The notes under the pieces are model-generated. The model ran no database searches and was not told where the DNA came from. It saw only the letters and a program-made list of their open reading frames with translations. A stretch of DNA of 64,000 nt from UBA7702 sp040776805 (GTDB taxonomy: Bacteria; Bacillota; Dehalobacteriia; UBA7702). The DNA is taken from NCBI GenBank assembly GCA_040776805.1, contig JAXGZS010000004.1, positions 1-64,000 on the forward strand, read 5' to 3'. Of the stretch, positions 16,678 to 25,255 are shown in pieces (the first letter of the stretch is position 1; each line of letters starts with the position of its first letter). The translations under genes were made by a program, and so were the position numbers.

Positions 16678-18434
16678 ACGGCCAATTCCTCCTCGCTCAA
16701 TTGTGACATGGCAATTTCTCGATAGACCTCGCAGGTGGCCAGCAATTCCCGGTGCCTGCCCTTGCCCACGATGCGCCCCTCGTCAAGGACGATGATCTGA
16801 TCAGCCTCCATGATGGTGCCAATGCGCTGGGCCACGATCATCGTGGTCACGCCGGCGGTTTCCCTTTGCAGCGCCGACCGTAGAATCCGATCGGTTTTAT
16901 AATCCAGGGCGGAAAAGCTATCGTCGAAAATATAGATTTCCGGTTTACGGCAAACGGCCCTGGCAATGGCCAAACGCTGTTTTTGACCGCCGGAGATATT
17001 GGCGCCGCCCTGCGCGATGTCAGCGTCGTAGCCGCCTTCCATCTGCTCCACAAAGTCAGTTCCTTCGGCAATGGCCACGGCTTTTTGGATCTCCGCCGCC
17101 GTCGCCGCGGCTTTGCCGTTATCGCCGTAAGCGACGTTTTCGGCGACAGTGCCCCGGAACATGACGGCCTTTTGGGGTACGTAACCGATTTTATTGTGCA
17201 ACGCTTCCTCGGTATAGTCCCTGACGTTGACGCCGTCGATAAAAACAGCCCCTTCGCTGGTATCGAAAAAGCGGGGCACCAAATTGATCAACGTACTTTT
17301 GCCGCTACCGGTAGAACCGATGAAGGCCACCGTTTCCCCTTTTTTCACGGAGAAACTGATGTCTCGCAAAACGGCATCCGCGGCGCCGGGATATTGAAAG
17401 CCCACGTGGGAAAAGACCACCTCTCCGGCAACTCCCGGCTTTCCTTGACTGACGCTGCCCGGGCTGATCGACGGTTTCGTGTTGAGCACTTCGTTGATGC
17501 GCTTTGCGGAAACCGAGGCCCTCGGCATGATCACAAACAGGAACACCACCATCATGAAGGACATGATAATCTGGATGGCATAAGAAGAAAATACCACCAT
17601 GTTGGAAAAGAGCGTTAATTTATCCATGGCTCCCGCAGTATTGATGAGATAGGCGCCGATCCAGTAAATGGCCAAAGACATGCCGCTCATGATCGCCGTC
17701 AGCACCGGCATCAGCAAAGCCATACCGCGGCTGGTATAAAGCTGGATCCCGGTGAGTTCTTCGTTGGCCGCCTCGAATTTGGCTTCCTGATAGTCTTCGG
17801 CATTGTAGGCGCGCACCACCCGCAGGCCGGAGAGATTTTCTCCGGTCACCCGGTTCAGATTATCCGTGAGTGCCTGCATCTTGCGGAATTTCGGCATGAC
17901 GAGAATCATCAAAAGGGTGATCAGCGAAAGCAAAATTGCCAAGGCCACACCGGTGGCCAAGGTCCATTCCATACCCTTTCCGGCGATTTTCGTAATGGCC
18001 CAAACCGCCATGATCGGCGCTTTGATGATCACTTGCAAGCCCATGGTGATCAGCATCTGAATCTGGGTGATGTCGTTGGTGGAGCGGGTGATCAGGCTGG
18101 CCGTGGAAAAACGGCTGATTTCCTCCATGGAAAAAGAATCCACTTTGGTAAAAAGCAGACTACGCAGCCGCTGGGAAAAGGAAGCCGCGATACGGGCGGC
18201 AAAGAAACCCACCACAATGGCGGAGACAAAGCTCCCCAAGGCGCAGAGCAACATATCGCCGCCGGTACGCCAAATATCCGCCATGGCGCTACCGGGGGTT
18301 TGGGTCAAACGGGTAATTTCCGCCATATAATCGGGAATTTTCAATTCCAACCAGACCTGGGTGACAATAAAGATCAAACTGATTGCCACTTGCAGCCATT
18401 CTTTTGCGCTGAAACGTCGCAGAATTTTTAACAT
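16674..18434 (-). CDS. ABC exporter half-transporter with degenerate Walker B
   Basis: A 586-residue half-transporter. I start it at MLKILRRFSAKEW (18434); the frame is open a further 16 codons. Six membrane helices precede the nucleotide-binding domain. Walker A is GSTGSGKST, the signature NISGGQKQR is canonical, but Walker B reads IYIFDDSFSALD, with Asp where the catalytic Glu should be. Together with the LSEGQ signature of the downstream subunit this forms the non-hydrolysing site of a heterodimeric exporter. A 195-bp gap containing a large inverted repeat separates it from the marR-like gene. Confidence 0.9.
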   Translation of the reverse strand: MLKILRRFSAKEWLQVAISLIFIVTQVWLELKIPDYMAEITRLTQTPGSAMADIWRTGGDMLLCALGSFVSAIVVGFFAARIAASFSQRLRSLLFTKVDSFSMEEISRFSTASLITRSTNDITQIQMLITMGLQVIIKAPIMAVWAITKIAGKGMEWTLATGVALAILLSLITLLMILVMPKFRKMQALTDNLNRVTGENLSGLRVVRAYNAEDYQEAKFEAANEELTGIQLYTSRGMALLMPVLTAIMSGMSLAIYWIGAYLINTAGAMDKLTLFSNMVVFSSYAIQIIMSFMMVVFLFVIMPRASVSAKRINEVLNTKPSISPGSVSQGKPGVAGEVVFSHVGFQYPGAADAVLRDISFSVKKGETVAFIGSTGSGKSTLINLVPRFFDTSEGAVFIDGVNVRDYTEEALHNKIGYVPQKAVMFRGTVAENVAYGDNGKAAATAAEIQKAVAIAEGTDFVEQMEGGYDADIAQGGANISGGQKQRLAIARAVCRKPEIYIFDDSFSALDYKTDRILRSALQRETAGVTTMIVAQRIGTIMEADQIIVLDEGRIVGKGRHRELLATCEVYREIAMSQLSEEELAV

Positions 18435-18560
18435 CGTATCATCCTTCCGTCTTTTCTTTCTATATTGAGCGTTGTTTTTCACGCTATTCTAACATCTTTA
18501 AAACGCGGTCACTTTTGTAACCGCTTCAGGCCGTCGATAAAGCCTGATACGCGGCGAACG

Positions 18561-18617
18561 CACTGTCCCGCGGCTGCGCCGTGTACATAGAAGTACTCAA
18601 ACAGTCGCGGGACAGTG
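18561..18617. repeat. Large inverted repeat between marR-like gene and ABC exporter
   Basis: CACTGTCCCGCGGCTG (18561-18576) and its complement with one mismatch (18602-18617) could form a 16-bp stem around a 25-base loop. No T-run follows on the minus strand, so it is not a typical terminator. It may be an RNA processing or attenuation structure separating marR-like and exporter expression. Confidence 0.6.
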
Positions 18618-18629
18618 CTCTAAACTTTC

Positions 18630-19088
18630 TTAACGGCCTGTTATTTCGTTTTCTTCCGTTTCTTCTTCCATATGCGCCACCAATTCCGCCAATCTGCCGG
18701 TGATGCGCACATAGGCTCTCGCGTCCTCTTCCCCTAAAAGGCGCAGCATCTCTACGGTTTTTTCATAGAGCTTCCGATTATGGATTTTTGCCGTTTCCTT
18801 ACCTTGGGGGGTAAGGCTCACCAAAACGCGGCGGCGGTCGCGGGAGTCGATATCCCGGGTTACCAGGCCTTTCCGTTCCAAATTATTGAGAGCGGCGGCA
18901 ATCCGAGCAGAACTGATACCCATGATCTCACGAAGCTCACCGGGGACCACAGCCTCTTCTTGATGGGCGATATATTGCAGCACAAAGCACTCCCCGTGCA
19001 TAGACTTGCTCATCTGCCGATGAGGTTTTGCCTGGCGCAATAGATACATCTTTTCCATAAATTCCAGAGCCAGCGCATGGTAATCCAT
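18630..19088 (-). CDS. MarR-family transcriptional regulator
   Basis: A 152-residue winged-helix regulator. The DNA-binding region reads VVPGELREIMGISSARIAAA, then LERKGLVTRDIDSRDRRRV, with the Asp-Arg wing motif of MarR proteins. It starts at ATG 19088. The promoter just upstream overlaps a 12-bp inverted repeat, so it should repress itself. The ABC exporter pair follows on the same strand and is the likely target, induced by an exported compound. The ligand is unknown. Confidence 0.9.
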   Translation of the reverse strand: MDYHALALEFMEKMYLLRQAKPHRQMSKSMHGECFVLQYIAHQEEAVVPGELREIMGISSARIAAALNNLERKGLVTRDIDSRDRRRVLVSLTPQGKETAKIHNRKLYEKTVEMLRLLGEEDARAYVRITGRLAELVAHMEEETEENEITGR

Positions 19089-19113
19089 GGTGTCACTTCC
19101 TCTCTTTAAAATA

Positions 19114-19156
19114 CTAACAGTATTAGAAGTATAATAGTGTTAGCTAATTTTGTCAA
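19114..19156 (-). promoter_or_regulatory. marR-like promoter with overlapping operator
   Basis: On the minus strand TTGACA (19151-19156), a 17-bp spacer and TATACT (19128-19133) form a near-consensus promoter. An inverted repeat with 12-bp arms (CTAACAGTATTA, 19114-19125, and its complement with one mismatch, 19132-19143) covers the -10 box. This is a typical MarR autorepression site. Confidence 0.85.
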
Positions 19157-19324
19157 GGATTTTTTTCCGGCAATGGACACGGCGGCAAAACACTTTTGAC
19201 TGCCGCTTTTTTTGATAGACTATAAAAAAAAGCCGGCTTCTTATTTCAGAAACCAACTTTTTTATGGAGATTCTTCCGGGATAAACCCTTTAGAGAACAT
19301 ATGCTGCGGAAATAAGCGCTATTT

Positions 19325-20725
19325 TTATGCTTCGCCGTCGTTTCCGGCGAGGAGGCTCTTTTTAAAACCGTAGAGGAAATAGATCACAAGGCCGACGGCA
19401 ATCCAGACAATAAACCGAATCCAAGTCACCGGAGGCAGATTCAACATCAAATAAACGGACATCAAAACCGAAACAATGGGGAGCAGCGGCACAAAAGGCA
19501 CCCGGAAGGGCCGCTCGATATCCGGCTTCTTTCTGCGCAGCACAATCACGCCGATGGCCACCACGGTAAAGGCGCTGAGGGTGCCGATATTGGCCATTTC
19601 AGCAATGAATTCCACCGGGAAAAAAGCGCTGACCAAGGCGATGGCGGCACCGATGATCAGAAAATCAAAAAAGGGCGTTTGATATCTCTGATGAATCCTG
19701 GCAAATATCGGCGGCAAAAGGCCGTCCCTGGACATGGCGTAGAAAATTCTGCTTTGGGCAAAAATCACGGCAAGCAAAACGCTGGTCAACCCGGCCAAAG
19801 CTCCAACAGAGATGAAAGCCCCCGCCCAGCGAATGCCGGTGGCGAGGAGCGCCGAGGAAATCGGGGAAGGCGTATCGAGAGCCGTGTATTTTTGCATTCC
19901 CGTCAAAACAGCGGCCACGGCGATATAGAGAATGGTGGAGATCAGCAGCGAACCGATGATCCCCCGGGGAAGATCGCGTTTGGGGTCTTTGACATCTTCC
20001 GCCGCGGTGGCCACGGCGTCAAAGCCGATATAGGCGAAGAACACAATGGCCGCCCCATGCATGACACCGCTGAAGCCAAAGGGGGCAAACGGCGCCCAAT
20101 TGGTCGTTTCCACCCGGGTCAAACCCAAGGCGAGGAAAAGCCCGATGACCAATAATTTGAGCAGAACGATGATTTTAATGGCATTGGCGCTGCCTTTGGT
20201 GCCGAAAACAGATACGGCGATGACCAATCCCGTAATGATCACGGCAAATAGATTGATCACGCCGCCTTCAAAGGGAGATTTTGTCAAAGACTCCGGCAGC
20301 GTGACCCCCATGGAAAGCAGAAGATCGTTAAAATAGGAGCTCCAGCCTACGGCCACGGCGCCGGCAGCCACCAGGTATTCCAAAATCAGGTTCCAGCCGA
20401 TCAGCCAGGCAATGATTTCTCCCATGGAAGAATAGGTAAAAGAATAGGCACTGCCCGCCACAGGATCGAAGGACGCCATTTCCGCATAGCAAAGGGCTGC
20501 CAAGGTTGCCGCGAAGCCGGAAATCACGAAGGAAAGAATCACCGCGGGGCCGGCGTACAGCGATGCGGCCACGCCGGTGAGGACGAAAATACCGGTTCCG
20601 ATAATCGCGCCCACGCCCAAAAAAGTCAATTCCACGGAACCCATCACCCGTTTTAGGCTCTGCTTTTCCTTGCTGTTGTCCATGCCCACGGGCTTGGCCC
20701 GAAACAATGCTTGTAAAATACCCAT
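19325..20725 (-). CDS. APC-family amino acid permease (YfnA/CAT type)
   Basis: A 466-residue cationic-amino-acid-transporter-like permease with 12 or more hydrophobic helices. The first helix carries GVGAIIGTGIFVLTG, the APC substrate-site motif. Further typical segments are CYAEMASFDPVAGSAYSF and FFAYIGFDAVATAAED. I start it at MGILQALFRAKPVG (20725), behind AAGGGGAG; the frame is open to 20968 without signals. Substrate is probably an amino acid, specificity unknown. The gene stands alone. A weak hairpin about 60-115 bp downstream may terminate it. Confidence 0.88.
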   Translation of the reverse strand: MGILQALFRAKPVGMDNSKEKQSLKRVMGSVELTFLGVGAIIGTGIFVLTGVAASLYAGPAVILSFVISGFAATLAALCYAEMASFDPVAGSAYSFTYSSMGEIIAWLIGWNLILEYLVAAGAVAVGWSSYFNDLLLSMGVTLPESLTKSPFEGGVINLFAVIITGLVIAVSVFGTKGSANAIKIIVLLKLLVIGLFLALGLTRVETTNWAPFAPFGFSGVMHGAAIVFFAYIGFDAVATAAEDVKDPKRDLPRGIIGSLLISTILYIAVAAVLTGMQKYTALDTPSPISSALLATGIRWAGAFISVGALAGLTSVLLAVIFAQSRIFYAMSRDGLLPPIFARIHQRYQTPFFDFLIIGAAIALVSAFFPVEFIAEMANIGTLSAFTVVAIGVIVLRRKKPDIERPFRVPFVPLLPIVSVLMSVYLMLNLPPVTWIRFIVWIAVGLVIYFLYGFKKSLLAGNDGEA

Positions 20726-21042
20726 GAAACCGCTCCCCTTAGACGTTTTTTTTAGTTTCTCTGAATCCCCTGATTTTATGCGGCACAGGACTGAAACGGC
20801 CTTTAAGCCGTGGGCAAAGCATGATACGCGACCCCCACCCCGCCAAAAACAGCAAGGAAAAATAAAAGAAGCACGCTCCCGTAAAGGAGGTGCTATAAGC
20901 GGCAAACAGTTCCCACCGAAAAAGCGGCTGCAACGACGGTCAGGATATGGTATCATCAAATCAAACATGATACCTACGCCCTACACAGAAAAGTCCGTGT
21001 TTACACCGAAGCGGACAGCATCGCAAAGATCGGAGGAATCTT
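20726..21042. other. 317-bp divergent intergenic region with an inverted repeat
   Basis: The region upstream of the permease holds GGTATCAT (20949-20956) and its exact complement (20967-20974), separated by 10 bp, which could be an operator. I looked for a T-box or lysine riboswitch ahead of the permease and see no diagnostic motif. The right end carries the GGAGG of the 38-codon frame at 21043. Confidence 0.45.
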
Positions 21043-21159
21043 ATGTTTCAACCAAGAGAACTGTTGCGGGAATTATCGGTCGGCCAAAAGGCTTGGGCCC
21101 GGGCCAACCCTGAGCTGACGAAGGCTTTCACCCAGTTTGCCCCTGATTTTCAAAAGTAA
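21043..21159 (+). CDS. 38-residue ORF, possible truncated carboxymuconolactone-decarboxylase N-terminus
   Basis: ATG at 21043 follows a strong GGAGG with six bases spacing. The frame encodes 38 residues opening with MFQPRELLRELSVGQKAW and ends with TAA at 21157-21159. The sequence is reminiscent, from memory, of the N-terminal helices of AhpD/carboxymuconolactone decarboxylase proteins (…ANPELTKAF…), which would continue for 70 or more residues. Here it stops, so it is either a truncated gene or a genuine small protein. Its end overlaps the convergent HD gene by 10 bp. Confidence 0.45.
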   Translation: MFQPRELLRELSVGQKAWARANPELTKAFTQFAPDFQK

Positions 21160-21683
21160 GCGGCGCCTTTTGAAAGTTTCGCTTTGATGGCCCGCACCGG
21201 GCGCACCGCGGAAAATACCGTGAAAAATTCGGCAAGGGCACACCACTTATCCGCCAATGTTACGAGAATACTCTCCCTGCAACGGGGCGGAGACAAGGTG
21301 AGGGGAAACATGTGCTTTACAATGATATCTTCTTCTTTGGCGTTGAGGCTGAAATCCCTCCGGGCATTCCACAACGCCCTTTTTGCGTGGCGGAAACCGT
21401 GGAGACGGTGACTGGGATCCGCATCATGCCAATCATAGAGAAAATAATCGTGGAGCAAAGCGCCCCGCACCAAACTGCGGTGATCAACCTCGATATTCCA
21501 GGAAGCGGCCAGCTGCAGACTGGTATAAGCCACGGATACGGAGTGATCAAAGCAGCTGACGGTACCGTGCTGGATAAAGAGCTTTTCTCTTTGCATCTGC
21601 GGCGATGACAAAATCTCCTCACCGTGATGAAGCAGCAAAGCTTCCAGTTCTATTTTTACTTGTTTTTGCTGTTTTTCTTTCAT
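21150..21683 (-). CDS. HD-domain phosphohydrolase-like protein
   Basis: A 177-residue HD-superfamily protein. Metal-binding residues are visible as His47 (CFDHS), His78-Asp79 (ALLHDYFLYDWHD), a later His pair (HGFRHAKRAL), and a C-terminal Asp in VTLADK. I start it at MKEKQQKQ (21683), behind AGGTAAAGGT; the frame is open 11 codons further. Proteins of this build occur as uncharacterised HDIG-type hydrolases of nucleotides or phosphates. It stands alone, and its 3' end overlaps the small ORF on the other strand. Confidence 0.8.
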   Translation of the reverse strand: MKEKQQKQVKIELEALLLHHGEEILSSPQMQREKLFIQHGTVSCFDHSVSVAYTSLQLAASWNIEVDHRSLVRGALLHDYFLYDWHDADPSHRLHGFRHAKRALWNARRDFSLNAKEEDIIVKHMFPLTLSPPRCRESILVTLADKWCALAEFFTVFSAVRPVRAIKAKLSKGAAYF

Positions 21684-21964
21684 ACCTTTACCTGTCCCCC
21701 GCGGCAACCAAAGCAACGTGGTCTCTCGATGGTTTTATTTTAGCGGATTTTCGTGTCCATACCGTGACTGATCAGGCAAAATTACGAAAAAATAAAGAGA
21801 GCAAAAGAAGAAATTACGAAAAAACCAGAGGAACAACAGAAAATAGCCTCTGCGATCAGCAAAGAACCGTATCTGTTTGATGCTTAAGAATAAGACAAAT
21901 CCCCCTTCCGCCATGATTTTTATCCCTACTTCACGAAAACCCCCGGCCATTGCAAGGATTTTAT

Positions 21965-22399
21965 TTATTTTTCCTTTTCCAAGCCGTCTTTTTCCTTACA
22001 GTCCTTGCAGTAACCGTATATCTCCAGTTTATGGCCTGTGATTTGAAAATCGTCATGCATATGTTCCGGCGCGAGGCCTTCCAGGGGACAGGCGCCGATG
22101 GTCACCACTTTATGACAGTTTAAACAGACGGCGTAATGCTTATGCTCATTGCGGTTCAGCTCGTAGAAGGCTTTTTCGCTGTCGCTGAGCACGGTTTTCA
22201 CCGCCACGTTTTCCTTTACGAAAAGTTCCAAGACCCGATATACCGTGGAAAGCCAGATGGAACCGTCCTCTTTCTCGATCAAACTGCCGATCTCCATGGC
22301 GCTCAGGGGCTTTTTCGCCTGTTCCAGCACGGACAGAACGCATTGGCGCTGTTTTGTTTTTTTAAGGCCGGCGGGCCAGCCCGATGGCATTTTTTTCAA
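21965..22399 (-). CDS. zur: Fur-family regulator, zinc-uptake type (Zur)
   Basis: A 144-residue Fur-family repressor. The winged helix includes LSAMEIGSLIEK and LSTVYRVLELF. The structural zinc cysteines are CLNCHK and GYCKDCKE. A His-rich region (RNEHKHYAVC, PEHMHDDFQITGHKLE) provides regulatory metal ligands. The first codon is TTG at 22399 with GAGGTGTG about 11 bases upstream; an ATG three codons in is the alternative. It follows znuC and znuB on the same strand, which together with the divergent znuA supports a zinc-sensing role. Zinc-bound protein should repress the znu genes. Confidence 0.85.
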   Translation of the reverse strand: MKKMPSGWPAGLKKTKQRQCVLSVLEQAKKPLSAMEIGSLIEKEDGSIWLSTVYRVLELFVKENVAVKTVLSDSEKAFYELNRNEHKHYAVCLNCHKVVTIGACPLEGLAPEHMHDDFQITGHKLEIYGYCKDCKEKDGLEKEK

Positions 22400-22511
22400 T
22401 GGTTACACACCTCTTTTCCCGGATGTTCCTACTGTTTTTTCCCCAAACAAACTTCTACCGCTACTACTATTTTAACGCCCTTTCCCCATAACGCAAGAGG
22501 AGATTGAACAG

Positions 22512-23327
22512 TCATCGACTGCGGGCTGTTTTGACACCGGCCAGCACCCTCTTCACCAGCAAAACCGCAACCAATACGGCAACGGAGACCAAGGCGGTGA
22601 AGCCGCCGGGGGCGACGTTGAGATAATAGGAAAAGAACAGGCCGGACATGATATCAATCACGCTGAATAAAACGGAAAGCAGCAGCGTCACCCGGAAACC
22701 TCTGCCAAACTGCAAGGCCGTGGCCACGGGCAGCGCGATCATGGAGCTTAGCACAAGCACGCCGACGATGCGGATGGAAACGGCAATGGCGGAGGCCACC
22801 AAAATAGAAAACACGTAATTGATCCGGCGCACCTTGACTTTGGCGACTTTGGCCGCCTCTTCATCGTAGGCGATATAGATCATCTGATGATACAGAAAAA
22901 TCAGGGCCAGCACCGAAATGAAACTCAAGATCATCACCATATACGTATCGGTGCGGGTGACCGTTAGGATACTGCCGAAAAGAAAGGAATCGGCGTTGGC
23001 GTGGAGTTTTCCCGAGCTGATGATCGTAATGGCGGTACCGACGCTCAAAGAAAGCACGATGGCGAGGATGAGATCCGTATATTTTTTAAAGTAACTGCGC
23101 AAAAATTCAATAAGGGCGCCGCAGACCGACGTGAAGACAAAGGCGCCCAAGACGGGGCTTTGATCAAAGAGCAGGCCGATGGTGATCCCGGCCAAAGAGG
23201 CGTGGGAGAGGGTGTCGCCGATCATGGAATAGCGTCGCAGCACCAGAAAAACACCGATACAGGGGCAAAGAATCGAAATGAACACCGAAACCAGCAGGGC
23301 GTTTTGCATAAAAGCATAATGGAGCAT
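22512..23327 (-). CDS. znuB: Zinc ABC transporter permease
   Basis: A 271-residue metal-type ABC-3 permease with eight or nine membrane helices. Diagnostic segments are GVFLVLRRYSMIGDTLSHAS near the N-terminus, GTAITIISSG and RIVGVLVLSSMIALPVATA. It forms the membrane channel for zinc passed on by ZnuA. The gene starts 3 bp behind znuC and is probably translated from the same message; zur follows 112 bp further on. Confidence 0.92.
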   Translation of the reverse strand: MLHYAFMQNALLVSVFISILCPCIGVFLVLRRYSMIGDTLSHASLAGITIGLLFDQSPVLGAFVFTSVCGALIEFLRSYFKKYTDLILAIVLSLSVGTAITIISSGKLHANADSFLFGSILTVTRTDTYMVMILSFISVLALIFLYHQMIYIAYDEEAAKVAKVKVRRINYVFSILVASAIAVSIRIVGVLVLSSMIALPVATALQFGRGFRVTLLLSVLFSVIDIMSGLFFSYYLNVAPGGFTALVSVAVLVAVLLVKRVLAGVKTARSR

Positions 23328-23330
23328 GGA

Positions 23331-23996
23331 TCAGATCCCCCCTTTTTCGCCGAGGTATTCCGCGGCGTATTTTTGGGGGGTACAGATATGTCCTTTGCCC
23401 CCGGAGAGATGGTAGATCAACGTGGAATTGGCCACGGCGGCGCTGAGATTATGCTCCACCGATACGATGGTGATGCCCTTTTCCGTATTGAGCTTTTTCA
23501 AAAGACCGTAAATCTCCTTTTGACTGTCGATATCCACGCCGGTGGAAGGCTCGTCCAAAAGAAGCAGCTCCGGTTCGCCCATGAGGGACCGGGCAATGTG
23601 GGCTTTTTGAGTTTGGCCGCCGGAAAGCGTCCCCATCAGGGTATGCTCCACGCCCTCTAAGCCCACCAATTGTAGGCTTTTGGCGATCACCCGCTTATCC
23701 TTCAGCTTCAATAGGTGCCTGTAGGAATTGAGCATCTCATAGACGGTGATGGGAAAGCCGCTGTTGGTATCATCGTTCTTTTGAGGGACATAACCGACGT
23801 GTTTGGCGTTGGTGGCGATCACCCCCCGGGTCGGTTTTAAGAATTTCAGCATCAATTTCATCAGCGTACTTTTACCGCTGCCGTTTTCGCCGACAATGGA
23901 GACGTAAGCGCCATCGTCTATCTCCAAATGGATATCATCGAGAATATACGGAGCAACACCCGTGTAGGAAAAGAACAGATGTTCCGCTTTGATCAT
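23331..23996 (-). CDS. znuC: Zinc ABC transporter ATPase
   Basis: A 221-residue ABC ATPase. Walker A is GENGSGKST, signature TLSGGQTQK, Walker B LLLLDEPSTGVD, and the H-loop histidine lies in SVEHNL. It powers uptake by ZnuB. It is the first gene of the minus-strand zinc unit and is divergent from znuA, with a shared 146-bp control region. The ATG at 23996 is preceded by AAGGTGGTTGT. Confidence 0.92.
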   Translation of the reverse strand: MIKAEHLFFSYTGVAPYILDDIHLEIDDGAYVSIVGENGSGKSTLMKLMLKFLKPTRGVIATNAKHVGYVPQKNDDTNSGFPITVYEMLNSYRHLLKLKDKRVIAKSLQLVGLEGVEHTLMGTLSGGQTQKAHIARSLMGEPELLLLDEPSTGVDIDSQKEIYGLLKKLNTEKGITIVSVEHNLSAAVANSTLIYHLSGGKGHICTPQKYAAEYLGEKGGI

Positions 23997-24057
23997 ACAA
24001 CCACCTTATTTCGTTTCGGTTTTTTATCTTTTTTGCCGCAATTTCCCGTATTTGCCC

Positions 24058-24115
24058 TTGACAAAGAGGAAACGTTCGGGCATATTTATTATATACGCAA
24101 ATAGGAATCATTTGC
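24058..24115. promoter_or_regulatory. znuA promoter and candidate Zur operator in the divergent region
   Basis: On the plus strand TTGACA (24058-24063) and CATATT (24081-24086) have a 17-bp spacer. Just downstream the inverted repeat GCAAAT-N7-ATTTGC (24097-24115) covers the expected start site. Its size and AT content suit a Fur-family dimer, and Zur is encoded next door, but the sequence is not a close match to the B. subtilis Zur box. Confidence 0.55.
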
Positions 24116-24142
24116 AAGTAAATTCTTCGGAGGTTTACCAAG

Positions 24143-25063
24143 ATGTTCAAAAAATGGGCTGTCGCCCTCTTCTGCCTCGCCGTATCTTTATGCTTCGGTG
24201 CCTGTAACAGCGGATCCTCTACTGACGCTGGGACAAGCGCCAACGATACGGAAACCATCAAAATATCCGTGACCTTTGACGCCATGAAAGAATTCGCGGA
24301 AGCCATCGGCGGTGACCACGTAACGGTTTCCACCATCATTCCCGATGGCGTCGAACCCCATGCATTTGAGCCAAAAGCCCAGGATCTGGTGAATTTAAGC
24401 GAAGCGCGGATTCTGATTTATAACGGTCTCGGCATGGAATCCTGGATTGACGACGCCATTGCCGCCGTCGACAACGAAAGCCTGGTCACGGTCTGCGCTT
24501 CTGACGGCGTAACCCCCATTCGCAATGAAGGGGAGGAAGTCAAAGAGCACGGGCAGTACGATCCCCATACTTGGCTGAGTTTAAAATGCGCCGAAATTGA
24601 GGTGGGCAATATCAAAGACGCCCTCGTCGAAGCCGATCCGGACAACGCCGCTGATTATGAAAGCAACTATACCGCCTATATCACATCCTTGGAAAACCTC
24701 TATCAGGAATACGCCGAAAAATTCGCCGCGGTGGAAAAGGACAGCTTTGTTACAGGGCACGCGGCTTTCGGCTATCTCTGCCGTGATTTCCATTTGAGCC
24801 AAAACAGCGTGGAAGACGTCTTTGCCGAGGGCGAACCCAGCGCCCAGCAACTAACGGAATTGGTACAGTATTGCAAAGATCACGCTGTGACGACGATCTT
24901 TGCCGAAGAATTGGCCAGCGCCGAGGTATCCGAAACCCTCGCCAAGGAAGTCGGGGCCAAAGTAGAAACCATCGATACGATGGCCGGCAGCGAAAACGGC
25001 AAAACCTACCTAAAACGGATGGAAGAAAACTTGCGCAAGATCTACGCCAGTCTAACGGAATAA
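24143..25063 (+). CDS. znuA: Zinc-binding lipoprotein of ABC importer
   Basis: A 306-residue cluster A-I metal-binding lipoprotein. A signal peptide ends in the lipobox FGAC, with Cys20 as the lipidation site. Metal ligands appear as His73 in VEPHAFEP, the second His in DPHTW, the third in FVTGHAAFGYL, and an acidic residue near the C-terminus (TIDTM). A short His/Glu loop (EVKEHGQYDPH) resembles the zinc-scavenging loop but is small. It delivers zinc to ZnuBC, encoded on the opposite strand. GGAGGT lies before the ATG. Confidence 0.92.
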   Translation: MFKKWAVALFCLAVSLCFGACNSGSSTDAGTSANDTETIKISVTFDAMKEFAEAIGGDHVTVSTIIPDGVEPHAFEPKAQDLVNLSEARILIYNGLGMESWIDDAIAAVDNESLVTVCASDGVTPIRNEGEEVKEHGQYDPHTWLSLKCAEIEVGNIKDALVEADPDNAADYESNYTAYITSLENLYQEYAEKFAAVEKDSFVTGHAAFGYLCRDFHLSQNSVEDVFAEGEPSAQQLTELVQYCKDHAVTTIFAEELASAEVSETLAKEVGAKVETIDTMAGSENGKTYLKRMEENLRKIYASLTE

Positions 25064-25189
25064 ACGCCGTCCCCCCATGATAGAGATGAAACGCACAGCG
25101 TTTCTACAGACCTTTCATTCCCGCCCCAAGGGGTCTTTTCGGCTCACTTTCGAACCGTCGTTATTTGGTGATTGTTCCGGTCATCTATT

Positions 25190-25230
25190 AAAAAAGCTAA
25201 TTTCTGAAATCAGAAATTAGCTTTTATTTT
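25190..25230. terminator. Bidirectional terminator after znuA
   Basis: AAAAGCTAATTTCTGA and its complement (25192-25207 and 25210-25225) form a 16-bp stem followed by ATTTT. It also ends the convergent traB-like gene. Confidence 0.88.
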
Positions 25231-25255
25231 ATGAGGGTCTTCCGGCGTAAGCCCG

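Noticed and set aside
20726..21042. T-box or lysine riboswitch before the amino acid permease
   Set aside because: No AGGGUGGNACCGCG-type antiterminator or lysine-aptamer motif is seen.
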